Below, piece after piece: positions 33,835 through 42,119 of a stretch of DNA of 64,000 nt (within the stretch, counting starts at the first letter, position 1; each line of letters starts with the position of its first letter). The DNA is taken from contig JACJZF010000001.1 in the NCBI GenBank assembly GCA_020635725.1, positions 434,001 through 498,000 of the forward strand, in the 5' to 3' direction. The notes under the pieces were generated by a model. It saw only the letters and a list, made by a program, of their open reading frames with translations, made no database searches and had not been told where the DNA came from. A program made the translations under genes and the position numbers. Source of the stretch: Flavobacteriales bacterium. Lineage in GTDB: Bacteria; Bacteroidota; Bacteroidia; Flavobacteriales_F; PHOS-HE28.

Positions 33835-33856
33835 GGTCCATTAGTTTGGCTGGACC
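33835..33856. promoter_or_regulatory. Inverted repeat enclosing a promoter box
   Basis: Perfect 6-base arms GGTCCA and TGGACC are separated by 10 bases that contain TAGTTTGG (33842-33849), a TAnnTTnG promoter box. This geometry fits an operator over a -10-type element, or a small hairpin. The box lies 23 bases before the GTG at 33873 and 68 before the ATG at 33918. Confidence 0.4.
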
Positions 33857-33917
33857 TTAACCCCTTCCGGGCGTGGAATCGAATGCAGCGCTGAGCCCGG
33901 ATACAGCTTCCGCGACC

Positions 33918-36900
33918 ATGCGCTTCTTCTCCGCCAACCGCAAGTCCATCATCGGCTTCACCACCGTTGCCCTCTTCGCCGGGCTTTCCGCCTTTGAACA
34001 GGGGCCGGACGAACCGATGGCCGAACGCAGCATCGGGCAGGGCGTGCCAGCCACGGCCTTCACCAACTTCGAATCGGCGCACGTGAGCCCCTTGGCGCTC
34101 ACCCCGGATGGCACCAAGCTGCTTGCCGTGAACACGGCCAACAACAGCCTCGAGGTGTTCACCGTGAGCGCGGGCGGTATCATGCACGAGGCGACCATCC
34201 CCGTGGGCCTCGATCCCGTGACCGTTCGCGCCCGCACCAATACCGAGGCGTGGGTGGTGTGTCAGGTGAGCGATGAGATCAGCATCGTGGACCTTACGCT
34301 GAAGGCCACCATACGCAGCGTGGCCACCGAGAACGAACCGGCGGATCTGGTCTTCGCGGGAAGTCCGCAGAAGGCCTACGTGAGCTGCGCCGAGCGCGAG
34401 AGCGTGCAGATCTTCGACCCGGCCAACCTGAACAACGCGCCCACCGAGGTCCTGCTGAAAGGAGAACAGCCACGAGCGCTGTCAGTGAGCCCCGATGGCA
34501 GCACCGTGTATTGCGCCTTCTTCGAGAGCGGCAACCGCACCACGGCCATAAGCGGCAACGATTTCTTCACCACCGAGCACATCCCGGGCAAGGTCGGCAT
34601 CTGCTCCACGCAAGGCGGATGCACCCTGATCCCGAACGACGTGAAGCATGCCTCCGGACCCTACGGCGGTGCGGTGCCCGTACCCAACGCCGGTACCGGA
34701 TTCAACCCCCCGATGAACCCCAGCAACCCGCCATCGACGGAGTCGAACACGATGATCGTGCGGAAGAACGCCGCCGGGCAGTGGATGGATGACAACAACC
34801 ACAACTGGACGAACATCGTGACGGGCGGTATCGGCGCGCGGCAGGCCGGCTGGGACATGCCGGATCGGGATGTCGCCATGATCGCCACCGGCAGCAATGA
34901 GGTCACCTACAAGAGCACCTTGGGCAACATCCTCATGGCCATGAGCGTGCGACCGGGCACCGGCGAGCTCTTCGTGGTAGGGACCGATGCGACCAACGAG
35001 GTGCGCTTCGAGCCGAACCTGAACGGGCGCTTCCTGCATGTGAACGTATCGCGCTTCGCCCCGCCTTCGGGCGCCGTGGCGATCACCGACATGAATCCGC
35101 ACATCAATTACGCGGTGAGCAGCTCGCCGCCCGCGCTGCGGACGCAATCGATCGGCGACCCGCGCGGCATCGCGTGGCGCTCCGATGGCAGCATGGCCTA
35201 CGTCACGGGCATGGGCTCGAACAACGTGATTGGCATATTGCCTTCAGGCGCACGAGCCGCCGGCGCTCCGATCAAGGTGGGCGAGGGCCCTACCGGCATC
35301 GTGATCGATGAGTCGGGCAACCGTGCCTTCGTGCTGAACAAATTCAGCGGATCGGTCTCCACCATCGATCTCGGCACTGCGAAGGAGGTGGCACGCACGG
35401 CCTATTTCGACCCCACGCCCGCGGTGATCAAGGTGGGGCGCAAGCATCTCTACAACACGCACACCGGAAGCGGCCATGGCCAGATCAGCTGCGGCAGCTG
35501 CCACGTGGATGCGCGCTGGGATCGGCTGGGTTGGGACCTGGGCAATCCCTCCGGCGATATGTCCTTGGTCGATGGCAAGAGCTTCCATCCGATGAAGGGC
35601 GTGAAGACCACCCAGTTCCTGATCGACATCATCGGACGCGGGCGCGGCAACCTGCACTGGCGCGGGGACAAACACAGCTTCCACGATTTCGCCGGGGCCT
35701 TCCATGATCTGCAGGGCGCTGATCAGCCCATGGATGTGGTAGGTATGCAGGAGTTCTCCGATTTCCTCGCAGCGTGCTGGTATGTGCCGAATCCCTATCG
35801 CGTGTACAAGCCGAACTCGCAGTCGTCCACCACGCGGATCAACCCGGGCCGTGTGCGCGGCACCGGCACCTCCTTCCAATCGGTACCGCCTGCGGTGAAC
35901 CTCTTCGTGGCCGTGAACGTGAACTGCGTGCCCTGTCATAACGCGCAGACGGGGCGTGGCGATCTGGCGGGCAACGGCCAGGTGGCGGGCAACGCCGCGG
36001 GCGGGAGCACGAACAACACCCAGGGATTCACCATGAATCGCAACATGGCTAGCGACCTGCGCAGCACCTACCGGAAGACCGGTTTCTTCTACAATACAAC
36101 CGAATGCACCAGTGGTTTCGGTCTGCTCTCCGAGGGCGTCATGGAAACCTGGTACAACGGTGCCGGCGTGGCCAATTACATGGGGGATTACGAGCCAGAG
36201 ATCCTCAGCTGGTCCGGCGGCATCGACACCGACAATTGCCCGCAGTGCTTCAACACCACCAACTTCCCCTTCTCCACCTCCGCGGTGAACGACGCGCTTC
36301 CGGCGGTTGGCATGCGGCATACGATCAACGGCTCCATCGGTAGCACCACCACCCTGAATGTGCTCAAGGACCTCGCGGATACGCGGCCCGCTGAGTACGG
36401 CATGGTGGTGAAGGGCATCTGGGGCGGCGTGGCGCGGGGCTTCTATTACCTCGGCGGCAGCAACTACCAGCCCGATCAGAACGGCGCGGCCACCGTTACG
36501 CACGCCGCGCTGGTGGCCTCTGCGCAAGCCGGCGGCGCGCCCCTGTCTTGGACGCTGGTGCACCCGAGCACCGCGATCCGGCATGGCGTGGACCGCGATT
36601 TCGACGGCATCTACGACTTCACCGACGGAGACAGCCAGCTCGCGTTGAGCCTGGTGCTGGAAGGGGCGTGGAACGGCGGTGCCATGCGTACCGACCTGAA
36701 GACCGCTGGTGTGCTTCCCGCCAGCGATCCATATGGCATGGGGGCCTCCATGGATCCCGTGCTCCTGGAGCGCAGCGGAACGAATGCGCCGGTGGATTGG
36801 GTGATGGTGCAGCTGCGGGAAGGCGCCAACCATGTGAACGTGGTGGATGAGCTGGCCGCGGTGGTGCTGGCCGATGGCCGCGTGGTGATGCCCACCGGCG

Positions 36901-37337
36901 AGGAGCCCCTCTGGTTCGCTGACGCGCCGCGCGCCTCCTACAAGGTGGCGGCCTGGCACCGGAACCACCTGGCTGCCATGACCAGCGCCTCAACGGCCTT
37001 TGGCAGCGGCGTGGTGCGGATCGACCTGAGCGACCCGTCGACGCTGATGTACGGCACGGATCCGCGACGGATACTCGGCAGCATCGCCGCGCTCTGGGCC
37101 GGCGACGTGAACGCCGATGGCGCCTTGTTCTACACGGGCGAAGGCAATGACCGGGACCCCATTCTCGCGCGCATCGGCGGCAGCGTGCCCACGGCAACGG
37201 TGTCGGGCTACTACCCCGAGGACGTGAACCTCGATGGCTTCGTGCGCTACGTCGGCGAAGGGAACGATCGGGACCCCATCCTCGTGAATATCGGAGGTTC
37301 GGTTCCGACGGCAACGAGAGCTGAGCAGCTCCCGTGA
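33918..37337 (+). CDS. Di-haem YVTN beta-propeller surface protein with paired NDRDPIL C-terminal repeats
   Basis: 1139 residues from the ATG at 33918 (MRFFSANRKSIIGFTTVALF, signal-like). A GTG at 33873 in frame would add 15 residues and is better placed relative to the promoter box. The N-terminal ~500 residues are a YVTN-type beta-propeller (LALTPDGTKLLAVNTANNSL; SVSPDGSTVYCAFF). Two c-type haem sites follow, Cys525-Cys528-His529 (SCGSCHVDARWD) and Cys670-Cys673-His674 (NCVPCHNAQTG), as in di-haem peroxidase or MauG-like domains. The last ~220 residues match the module in gene 18806-21004, ending NDRDPILVNIGGSVPTATRA. A secreted electron-transfer or oxidative enzyme is inferred. Confidence 0.85.
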   Translation: MRFFSANRKSIIGFTTVALFAGLSAFEQGPDEPMAERSIGQGVPATAFTNFESAHVSPLALTPDGTKLLAVNTANNSLEVFTVSAGGIMHEATIPVGLDPVTVRARTNTEAWVVCQVSDEISIVDLTLKATIRSVATENEPADLVFAGSPQKAYVSCAERESVQIFDPANLNNAPTEVLLKGEQPRALSVSPDGSTVYCAFFESGNRTTAISGNDFFTTEHIPGKVGICSTQGGCTLIPNDVKHASGPYGGAVPVPNAGTGFNPPMNPSNPPSTESNTMIVRKNAAGQWMDDNNHNWTNIVTGGIGARQAGWDMPDRDVAMIATGSNEVTYKSTLGNILMAMSVRPGTGELFVVGTDATNEVRFEPNLNGRFLHVNVSRFAPPSGAVAITDMNPHINYAVSSSPPALRTQSIGDPRGIAWRSDGSMAYVTGMGSNNVIGILPSGARAAGAPIKVGEGPTGIVIDESGNRAFVLNKFSGSVSTIDLGTAKEVARTAYFDPTPAVIKVGRKHLYNTHTGSGHGQISCGSCHVDARWDRLGWDLGNPSGDMSLVDGKSFHPMKGVKTTQFLIDIIGRGRGNLHWRGDKHSFHDFAGAFHDLQGADQPMDVVGMQEFSDFLAACWYVPNPYRVYKPNSQSSTTRINPGRVRGTGTSFQSVPPAVNLFVAVNVNCVPCHNAQTGRGDLAGNGQVAGNAAGGSTNNTQGFTMNRNMASDLRSTYRKTGFFYNTTECTSGFGLLSEGVMETWYNGAGVANYMGDYEPEILSWSGGIDTDNCPQCFNTTNFPFSTSAVNDALPAVGMRHTINGSIGSTTTLNVLKDLADTRPAEYGMVVKGIWGGVARGFYYLGGSNYQPDQNGAATVTHAALVASAQAGGAPLSWTLVHPSTAIRHGVDRDFDGIYDFTDGDSQLALSLVLEGAWNGGAMRTDLKTAGVLPASDPYGMGASMDPVLLERSGTNAPVDWVMVQLREGANHVNVVDELAAVVLADGRVVMPTGEEPLWFADAPRASYKVAAWHRNHLAAMTSASTAFGSGVVRIDLSDPSTLMYGTDPRRILGSIAALWAGDVNADGALFYTGEGNDRDPILARIGGSVPTATVSGYYPEDVNLDGFVRYVGEGNDRDPILVNIGGSVPTATRAEQLP

Positions 37338-37349
37338 GTGGAAGCGCGA

Positions 37350-38384
37350 TCAGGCCCCCTCGGTACGCGGTCGTGAGGCCTTCTCGAGTCGATCGACACG
37401 TTCCACCAGCTTGTCCAAGTTGCGGAAGTGGATATAGCTCTTGCGGTACTTCTGCACCTCGAAAGCCGGAGAGCCCATGTAGGCCTCCCCAGGCTTTGTG
37501 TCCTTGCTGATGCCGCTCTGCGCCGCGATGATGGTGCCGTCGGCGATCTTCAGGTGCCCGATGATCCCCACCTGTCCGCTGAACATGCAGTTCTTGCCGA
37601 TGCGCGTGCTGCCCGCCACCACGCCGCCCGCAGCGTAGTACGTGTTCTCGCCCACCTCCACGTTGTGCGCGATGTGGATGAGGTTGTCGAACTTGACGCC
37701 CTTGCGCAGGATCGTCGAGCCGAGGGTCGCACGGTCGATCGCGCAGTTGGCGCCGATCTCGACATCATCCTCGATCACCACATTGCCGATCTGGGGGATC
37801 TTGGCGCCACCATCCGGCCCGGTAGCGAAGCGGAAACCATCGCTGCCGATCACCGTGCCGCTGTGGATGATGCAACGCGCGCCGATGACGCAATCGGAGT
37901 AGATCGTCACGTTGGCGAAGACCGTGGTATGGTCGCCCAAGGTCACGTTGTCGCCGATGTAGGCCTGAGGGTAGATCTTCACATTGTTGCCGATCCGCAC
38001 ATTCTCCCCGATGAAGGCCAGCGGACCGATGTAGCAATCGGTGCCATGTGTCGCACCCGCGCTGATCACGGCCTGCGCGGAGATCCCCTTCTTGTCGAGC
38101 TTGATCGTATTGTACATCTCCAGCACCTTCGCGAATGCGCCCTGCGCATCGGCCACACGCACCAACGTGGCGCTCACGGGCGCGGTAAGGGCGAAGTCGT
38201 GTCCAATGATCACCACGCTCGCCGTGGTCGTGTACACGTATTGCGTGTAGGCCGGGTTGGCCAGGAAGGAGAGTGAGCCGGGCCCGCCCTCCTCGATCTT
38301 CGAGAGCCGGCTGACCGATGCGTTGCTGTCGCCCTCGACCGTGCCCCCAAGAAGCTGTGCGATCTGTGCTGCCGTGAATTGCAT
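37350..38384 (-). CDS. lpxD: UDP-3-O-acylglucosamine N-acyltransferase LpxD
   Basis: 344 residues from the ATG at 38384 (MQFTAAQIAQLLGGTVEGDS). An N-terminal uridine-binding domain is followed by hexapeptide-repeat beta-helix turns (IGENVRIGNNVKIYPQAYIG and many more), with the catalytic-histidine segment LIHIAHNVEVGENTYYAAGG. It adds the N-linked acyl chain in lipid A synthesis at the cytoplasmic face of the inner membrane. The frame extends upstream to 38447, but the shorter start is standard and lies 3 bases after a TACATTTC promoter-like box. The C-terminus has the usual basic coiled helix (LDKLVERVDRLEKA). Confidence 0.95.
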   Translation of the reverse strand: MQFTAAQIAQLLGGTVEGDSNASVSRLSKIEEGGPGSLSFLANPAYTQYVYTTTASVVIIGHDFALTAPVSATLVRVADAQGAFAKVLEMYNTIKLDKKGISAQAVISAGATHGTDCYIGPLAFIGENVRIGNNVKIYPQAYIGDNVTLGDHTTVFANVTIYSDCVIGARCIIHSGTVIGSDGFRFATGPDGGAKIPQIGNVVIEDDVEIGANCAIDRATLGSTILRKGVKFDNLIHIAHNVEVGENTYYAAGGVVAGSTRIGKNCMFSGQVGIIGHLKIADGTIIAAQSGISKDTKPGEAYMGSPAFEVQKYRKSYIHFRNLDKLVERVDRLEKASRPRTEGA

Positions 38385-38387
38385 GGC

Positions 38388-38395
38388 GAAATGTA
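38388..38395 (-). promoter_or_regulatory. Possible -7 promoter box of lpxD
   Basis: TACATTTC on the minus strand, 7 of 8 to TAnnTTTG, 3 bases before the lpxD ATG. Confidence 0.35.
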
Positions 38396-38507
38396 CCACG
38401 CTGCGCGTTGGCTTTTCCGCATCGCATCGGGCGCCTGCCGTGGCCATTCAGAGCGCTTCCCTCGTTTCCTGTCCCGGGGGCGTTGGCCATATGTCGTGCT
38501 TATGGGG

Positions 38508-38515
38508 AATCTTTG
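38508..38515 (+). promoter_or_regulatory. Possible -7 promoter box of uvrC
   Basis: AATCTTTG, 7 of 8 to TAnnTTTG, 4 bases before the uvrC ATG. Confidence 0.35.
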
Positions 38516-38519
38516 AGCG

Positions 38520-40319
38520 ATGAGCACGCTGGACATACGCGAGAAGGTGCGCCTGCTGCCGCATCAGCCCGGGGTGTACCAATTCCTCGACTTCAGCGGC
38601 CGCATCATCTACATCGGCAAGGCCAAGGACCTGCGCAACCGCGTGGGCAGCTACTTCACCAAGCAGCGCTTCGAGAGCGGGAAGACCGCCAAGCTCGTGT
38701 CCAACATCGTCGATGTGAACATCATCGTGGTGGCCACCGAGTTCGATGCGTTGCTGCTGGAGAATTCCCTGATCAAGCAGCACCAGCCGCGGTACAACGT
38801 GATGCTCAAGGATGACAAGAGCTATCCGTGGATCCGCATCCGCAACGAACGCTTCCCGCGCGTCGAGGGCATGCGCAATCCGGAAGATGATGGTTCGGAG
38901 TACTACGGCCCATACGCGAGCGCCCGTGTGATGAAGACCGTGGTGGAGCTGGTGAACCGCATGTACAAGCTGCGCAGCTGCAACTACGAACTGAGCGAAC
39001 GCAACATCGAGCGAGGCCGGTACCGGCGCTGCCTCGAGTACCACATGGGCAACTGCAAGGGCCCGTGCGAAGGGCTGCAGCCCGCCGAGGAGTACGATGC
39101 CCACATCAGGCAGATCCGACAGATCGTGCGGGGCCGCACACGAGGGGTAGCCAACCTGCTCAAGGAGCAGATGATGGCCCATGCCGAAGCGCTGGAGTTC
39201 GAGAAGGCCGAGGTCGCGCGCCAGCGCATCGAGCAGCTCGAGCGGTACCAGGCCCGCAATACCATCGTGCATGCCGATATCGGCGATGTGGATGTCTTCG
39301 CCCTAGCCAGCGATGGTGTCGGCGCCTGCGTGAACTACCTGCGCGTGATCGACGGCGCTGTGGTGCACGGCATCACGGTGGAGCTCCGCCCCAAGCTCGA
39401 GGAGACGGAGGCCGAGCTGCTGCAGCTGGCCATTGCCGAGCTGCGTGAGCGGTTCCGCAGCAACGCGCCCGAGGCCATCGTGCCGCTCGATCCCGGCATC
39501 GAGGTGCCCGGCCTGGTGTTCACCGTGCCGCAGCGTGGCGACAAGAAAGCGCTGCTCGAGCTCAGCGAGCGCAATGCCCGCTATTTCCTCACCGATAAGC
39601 GCAAGCAGGAGAAGCTCGTCGATCCCGAGGCCGCGACCAACAGGATCCTGGAGCAGATGAAGCAGGACCTGCGCCTGAACGAGCTGCCGCGCCACATCGA
39701 GTGCTTCGACAACAGCAACACGCAAGGCACCGATCCGGTCAGCGCCTGCGTGGTCTTCAAGGATGCCAGGCCCAGCAAGAAGGACTATCGCCATTTCAAC
39801 ATCCGCACGGTGGAGGGGCCCGATGATTTCGCCAGCATGGAGGAGGCCGTGGAACGCCGCTACGCGCGCCTGCTCAGCGAAGGCGAACCGCTGCCGCAGC
39901 TCGTGGTGATCGATGGCGGCAAAGGCCAGCTGCACGCGGCCATGAATGTGTTCGACCGGCTGGGGCTTCGTGGCAAGGTGGCCCTGGTGGGCATCGCCAA
40001 ACGGCTCGAGGAGATCTACTTCCCCGATGATCCCGTGCCGCTCCACATCGACAAGCGCAGCTCCTCGCTGAAGGTGATCCAGCACCTGCGCAACGAGGCG
40101 CACCGATTCGGCATCACGCACCACCGTGGCCGGCGCAGCAAGCGGGTGATCAAGACCGGCCTCGAGGGCATACCAGGCATCGGGCCCAGCACCGCCCAGA
40201 AGCTCCTGAAGCGCTTCGGCAGCATCAAAGGGATCCGCGAAGCCATGCCCGAGGATGTGGCGCAGGAGATCGGCGCGAAGAAGGCGGAGGTGGTGCTGCG
40301 GGCACTGGCTTCCGCGTAG
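38520..40319 (+). CDS. uvrC: Excinuclease ABC subunit C
   Basis: 599 residues. The GIY-YIG nuclease domain is at the N-terminus (PGVYQFLDFSGRIIYIGKAK), the UVR/UvrB-interaction helix near 200-235 (LLKEQMMAHAEALEFEKAEV), the RNase H-like second nuclease domain in the middle (ECFDNSNTQGTDPVSACVVF; LVVIDGGKGQL), and the helix-hairpin-helix at the end (IPGIGPSTAQKLLKRFGSIK). It makes both incisions around DNA lesions in nucleotide excision repair with UvrA and UvrB. Length is typical. Confidence 0.97.
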   Translation: MSTLDIREKVRLLPHQPGVYQFLDFSGRIIYIGKAKDLRNRVGSYFTKQRFESGKTAKLVSNIVDVNIIVVATEFDALLLENSLIKQHQPRYNVMLKDDKSYPWIRIRNERFPRVEGMRNPEDDGSEYYGPYASARVMKTVVELVNRMYKLRSCNYELSERNIERGRYRRCLEYHMGNCKGPCEGLQPAEEYDAHIRQIRQIVRGRTRGVANLLKEQMMAHAEALEFEKAEVARQRIEQLERYQARNTIVHADIGDVDVFALASDGVGACVNYLRVIDGAVVHGITVELRPKLEETEAELLQLAIAELRERFRSNAPEAIVPLDPGIEVPGLVFTVPQRGDKKALLELSERNARYFLTDKRKQEKLVDPEAATNRILEQMKQDLRLNELPRHIECFDNSNTQGTDPVSACVVFKDARPSKKDYRHFNIRTVEGPDDFASMEEAVERRYARLLSEGEPLPQLVVIDGGKGQLHAAMNVFDRLGLRGKVALVGIAKRLEEIYFPDDPVPLHIDKRSSSLKVIQHLRNEAHRFGITHHRGRRSKRVIKTGLEGIPGIGPSTAQKLLKRFGSIKGIREAMPEDVAQEIGAKKAEVVLRALASA

Positions 40320-40320
40320 C

Positions 40321-40328
40321 TACTTTCC
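40321..40328 (+). promoter_or_regulatory. Possible -7 promoter box of the DUF3667 gene
   Basis: TACTTTCC, one base off TAnnTTnG, 4 bases before the ATG at 40333. Confidence 0.35.
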
Positions 40329-40332
40329 CCGC

Positions 40333-41085
40333 ATGCTGCCTTGTTCCAATTGCGAACAGCCCTTCGACAGCGTGTTCTGTCCCTCGTGCGGTCAGAAGCG
40401 CGTGCCGGCCGGCATCCGGTTCTCCGAGGTGATCGGTGATTTCCTCGCAGGCCTCTACAACGTGGACGCGCCGCTGCTGCTCACGCTGCGCACCTTCGTC
40501 AAAGGGCCTGCTGGCCTCACGCGCGCCTTCCTCGCCGGCAAGCGAAAGGCCTTCACGCCACCCGTGCGCTACTTCCTGTTCGGCGTGGCCTTCTATTACG
40601 TCGTGCGCTTCCTCCTCAACTGGGACCCGGTGGATGCCGCGGTGCAGACCATGCAGGGCGCACCACCGGTTGAGTCCCCCGCCATGCGCGTGAACCATTG
40701 GATGAGCCGGAACGTGAATCTGCTCCTGCCGATCCTGATGCTGATGCTCGCGGGAGCGGACCGCTTGCTCTTCCCACGCACGGGCCTGCGCTGGGTCGAA
40801 CGGCTCGTTCACTATCTGTTCGCGACGGGCTCGTACCTGTTATTGTCGAGCACCCTGCTCTTGCTCACGCCCATCTGGCCCCGGATCCAGCTCCTGAACT
40901 TCTTCATCATCTTCGGGATCCTGATCTGGGCCGCGATCGCCCTGCATGACCGAAGGGTCTGGAACGTGGTGAAGGCGTTCGTGATGGTGCCCCTGTGCTT
41001 CATCGCGTACGTGGTGCTCTGTTCCATCCTCGTCGCGCTCATGCTCGGTGTGCCGCTGGCGGAGCTCGTGGCGAAGCCGGCATGA
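40333..41085 (+). CDS. DUF3667-like zinc-ribbon membrane protein
   Basis: 250 residues from the ATG at 40333. The N-terminus has a four-cysteine zinc ribbon (Cys4, Cys7, Cys16, Cys19 in LPCSNCEQPFDSVFCPSCGQ), then the DUF3667-like stretch LLLTLRTFVKGPAGLTRAFL with KRKAFTPPVRYFLFG, followed by about four or five hydrophobic segments. The family is common in Bacteroidota and uncharacterised. The upstream extension of the frame overlaps uvrC and is rejected. The next gene starts 16 bases downstream. Confidence 0.8.
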   Translation: MLPCSNCEQPFDSVFCPSCGQKRVPAGIRFSEVIGDFLAGLYNVDAPLLLTLRTFVKGPAGLTRAFLAGKRKAFTPPVRYFLFGVAFYYVVRFLLNWDPVDAAVQTMQGAPPVESPAMRVNHWMSRNVNLLLPILMLMLAGADRLLFPRTGLRWVERLVHYLFATGSYLLLSSTLLLLTPIWPRIQLLNFFIIFGILIWAAIALHDRRVWNVVKAFVMVPLCFIAYVVLCSILVALMLGVPLAELVAKPA

Positions 41086-41101
41086 TGGCTGCGTCCAACC
41101 C

Positions 41102-42094
41102 ATGGTAGCGGTGCTCCTTCCCTTCCGCGACGCGGCGAACACCCTCGACGCGGCTATCGCGAGCATCGTGGAACAATCTTTCCGGGAGTGGAGATTGCTG
41201 CTCATCGACAATGCTTCTTCCGCCGCCAGCCGAGCCATTGCGGATCAATGGGCGCTGCGCGAATCGCGGATCACGGTCATGGGTGAGCCGCTCGTGGGCA
41301 TAGCGCACGCGCTGAACACCGGTCTGCAGCATGCTGATGCGTCGCTCATCGCGCGCATGGATGCCGATGACATCGCCCATCCCGATCGTCTGGCCATGCA
41401 GGTGGCCTTCCTGGACGCGCATCCGGAAATCGGCGTGCTCGGCACACGGACACGGTTCGAGACCACCGTGGTGAGAAGCAGCGGCATGCGCTGGTTCGTA
41501 GAATGGCAGAACGCGCTGCTGACGCCGCATGAGCACTATGTCAAGCGTTTCGTGGATGCACCGCTCGCGCACCCCACGGCGATGTTCCGGCGGGAATTGT
41601 TCGAGCAGCACGGCGGCTACTCCACCGATCCGCTGCCCGAGGACCATGAGCTCTGGCTGCGTTGGATGCACGCGGGTGTGCGCTTCGCGAAGCTTCCCGA
41701 TGAGCTGCTCACCTGGAACGACCATGCCGACCGGCTGAGCCGTACCCACCCGAACTACAGCACCGAGGCGTTCTTTCGCACCAAGGCGCGCTGGATGGCC
41801 CGTTGGTTGGCGCGCACGCTGAATGGACGACCCGTGATCATCGCCGGAACGAGCGCGCTATGCCAGAGTCGCGTGCGCATGCTCGAGGAGCAAGGTATCC
41901 GCGTCGCGGCCTTCACGGATGTCCGGAGACGCGAGGTGCCGGGCTTTGCCTTCATCCCGCACGATCGGCTGCCCCCTGCGGGCGAAGCCTTCATCGTTTC
42001 CTTCATCAGCCAGCGCGGCACCGGCGATCGCATCGCGGCCTTCCTCGCATCGCGCGGGCTTGTCGAAGGCGTTGATTTCATCCTGGCGGCCTGA
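41102..42094 (+). CDS. Family 2 glycosyltransferase
   Basis: 330 residues from the ATG at 41102 (MVAVLLPFRDAANTLDAAIA). GT-A features are seen: the nucleotide-binding start, LLLIDNASSAAS, the DxD-type metal site in LIARMDADDIAHPDRL, and the acceptor/base segment PEDHELWLRWMHAG. It should transfer a sugar from a nucleotide-sugar to a glycan or lipid. A C-terminal ~80-residue extension (VIIAGTSALCQSRVRMLEEQ onward) looks like a nucleotide-binding-type fold and is unusual for GT2 enzymes. It is located 16 bases after the DUF3667 gene. Confidence 0.88.
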   Translation: MVAVLLPFRDAANTLDAAIASIVEQSFREWRLLLIDNASSAASRAIADQWALRESRITVMGEPLVGIAHALNTGLQHADASLIARMDADDIAHPDRLAMQVAFLDAHPEIGVLGTRTRFETTVVRSSGMRWFVEWQNALLTPHEHYVKRFVDAPLAHPTAMFRRELFEQHGGYSTDPLPEDHELWLRWMHAGVRFAKLPDELLTWNDHADRLSRTHPNYSTEAFFRTKARWMARWLARTLNGRPVIIAGTSALCQSRVRMLEEQGIRVAAFTDVRRREVPGFAFIPHDRLPPAGEAFIVSFISQRGTGDRIAAFLASRGLVEGVDFILAA

Positions 42095-42101
42095 GCCGGT
42101 C

Positions 42102-42109
42102 TACCTTGC
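42102..42109 (+). promoter_or_regulatory. Possible -7 promoter box of the class 3 aldehyde dehydrogenase
   Basis: TACCTTGC, one base off TAnnTTnG, 10 bases before the ATG at 42120. Confidence 0.3.
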
Positions 42110-42119
42110 GGCTGTATCC

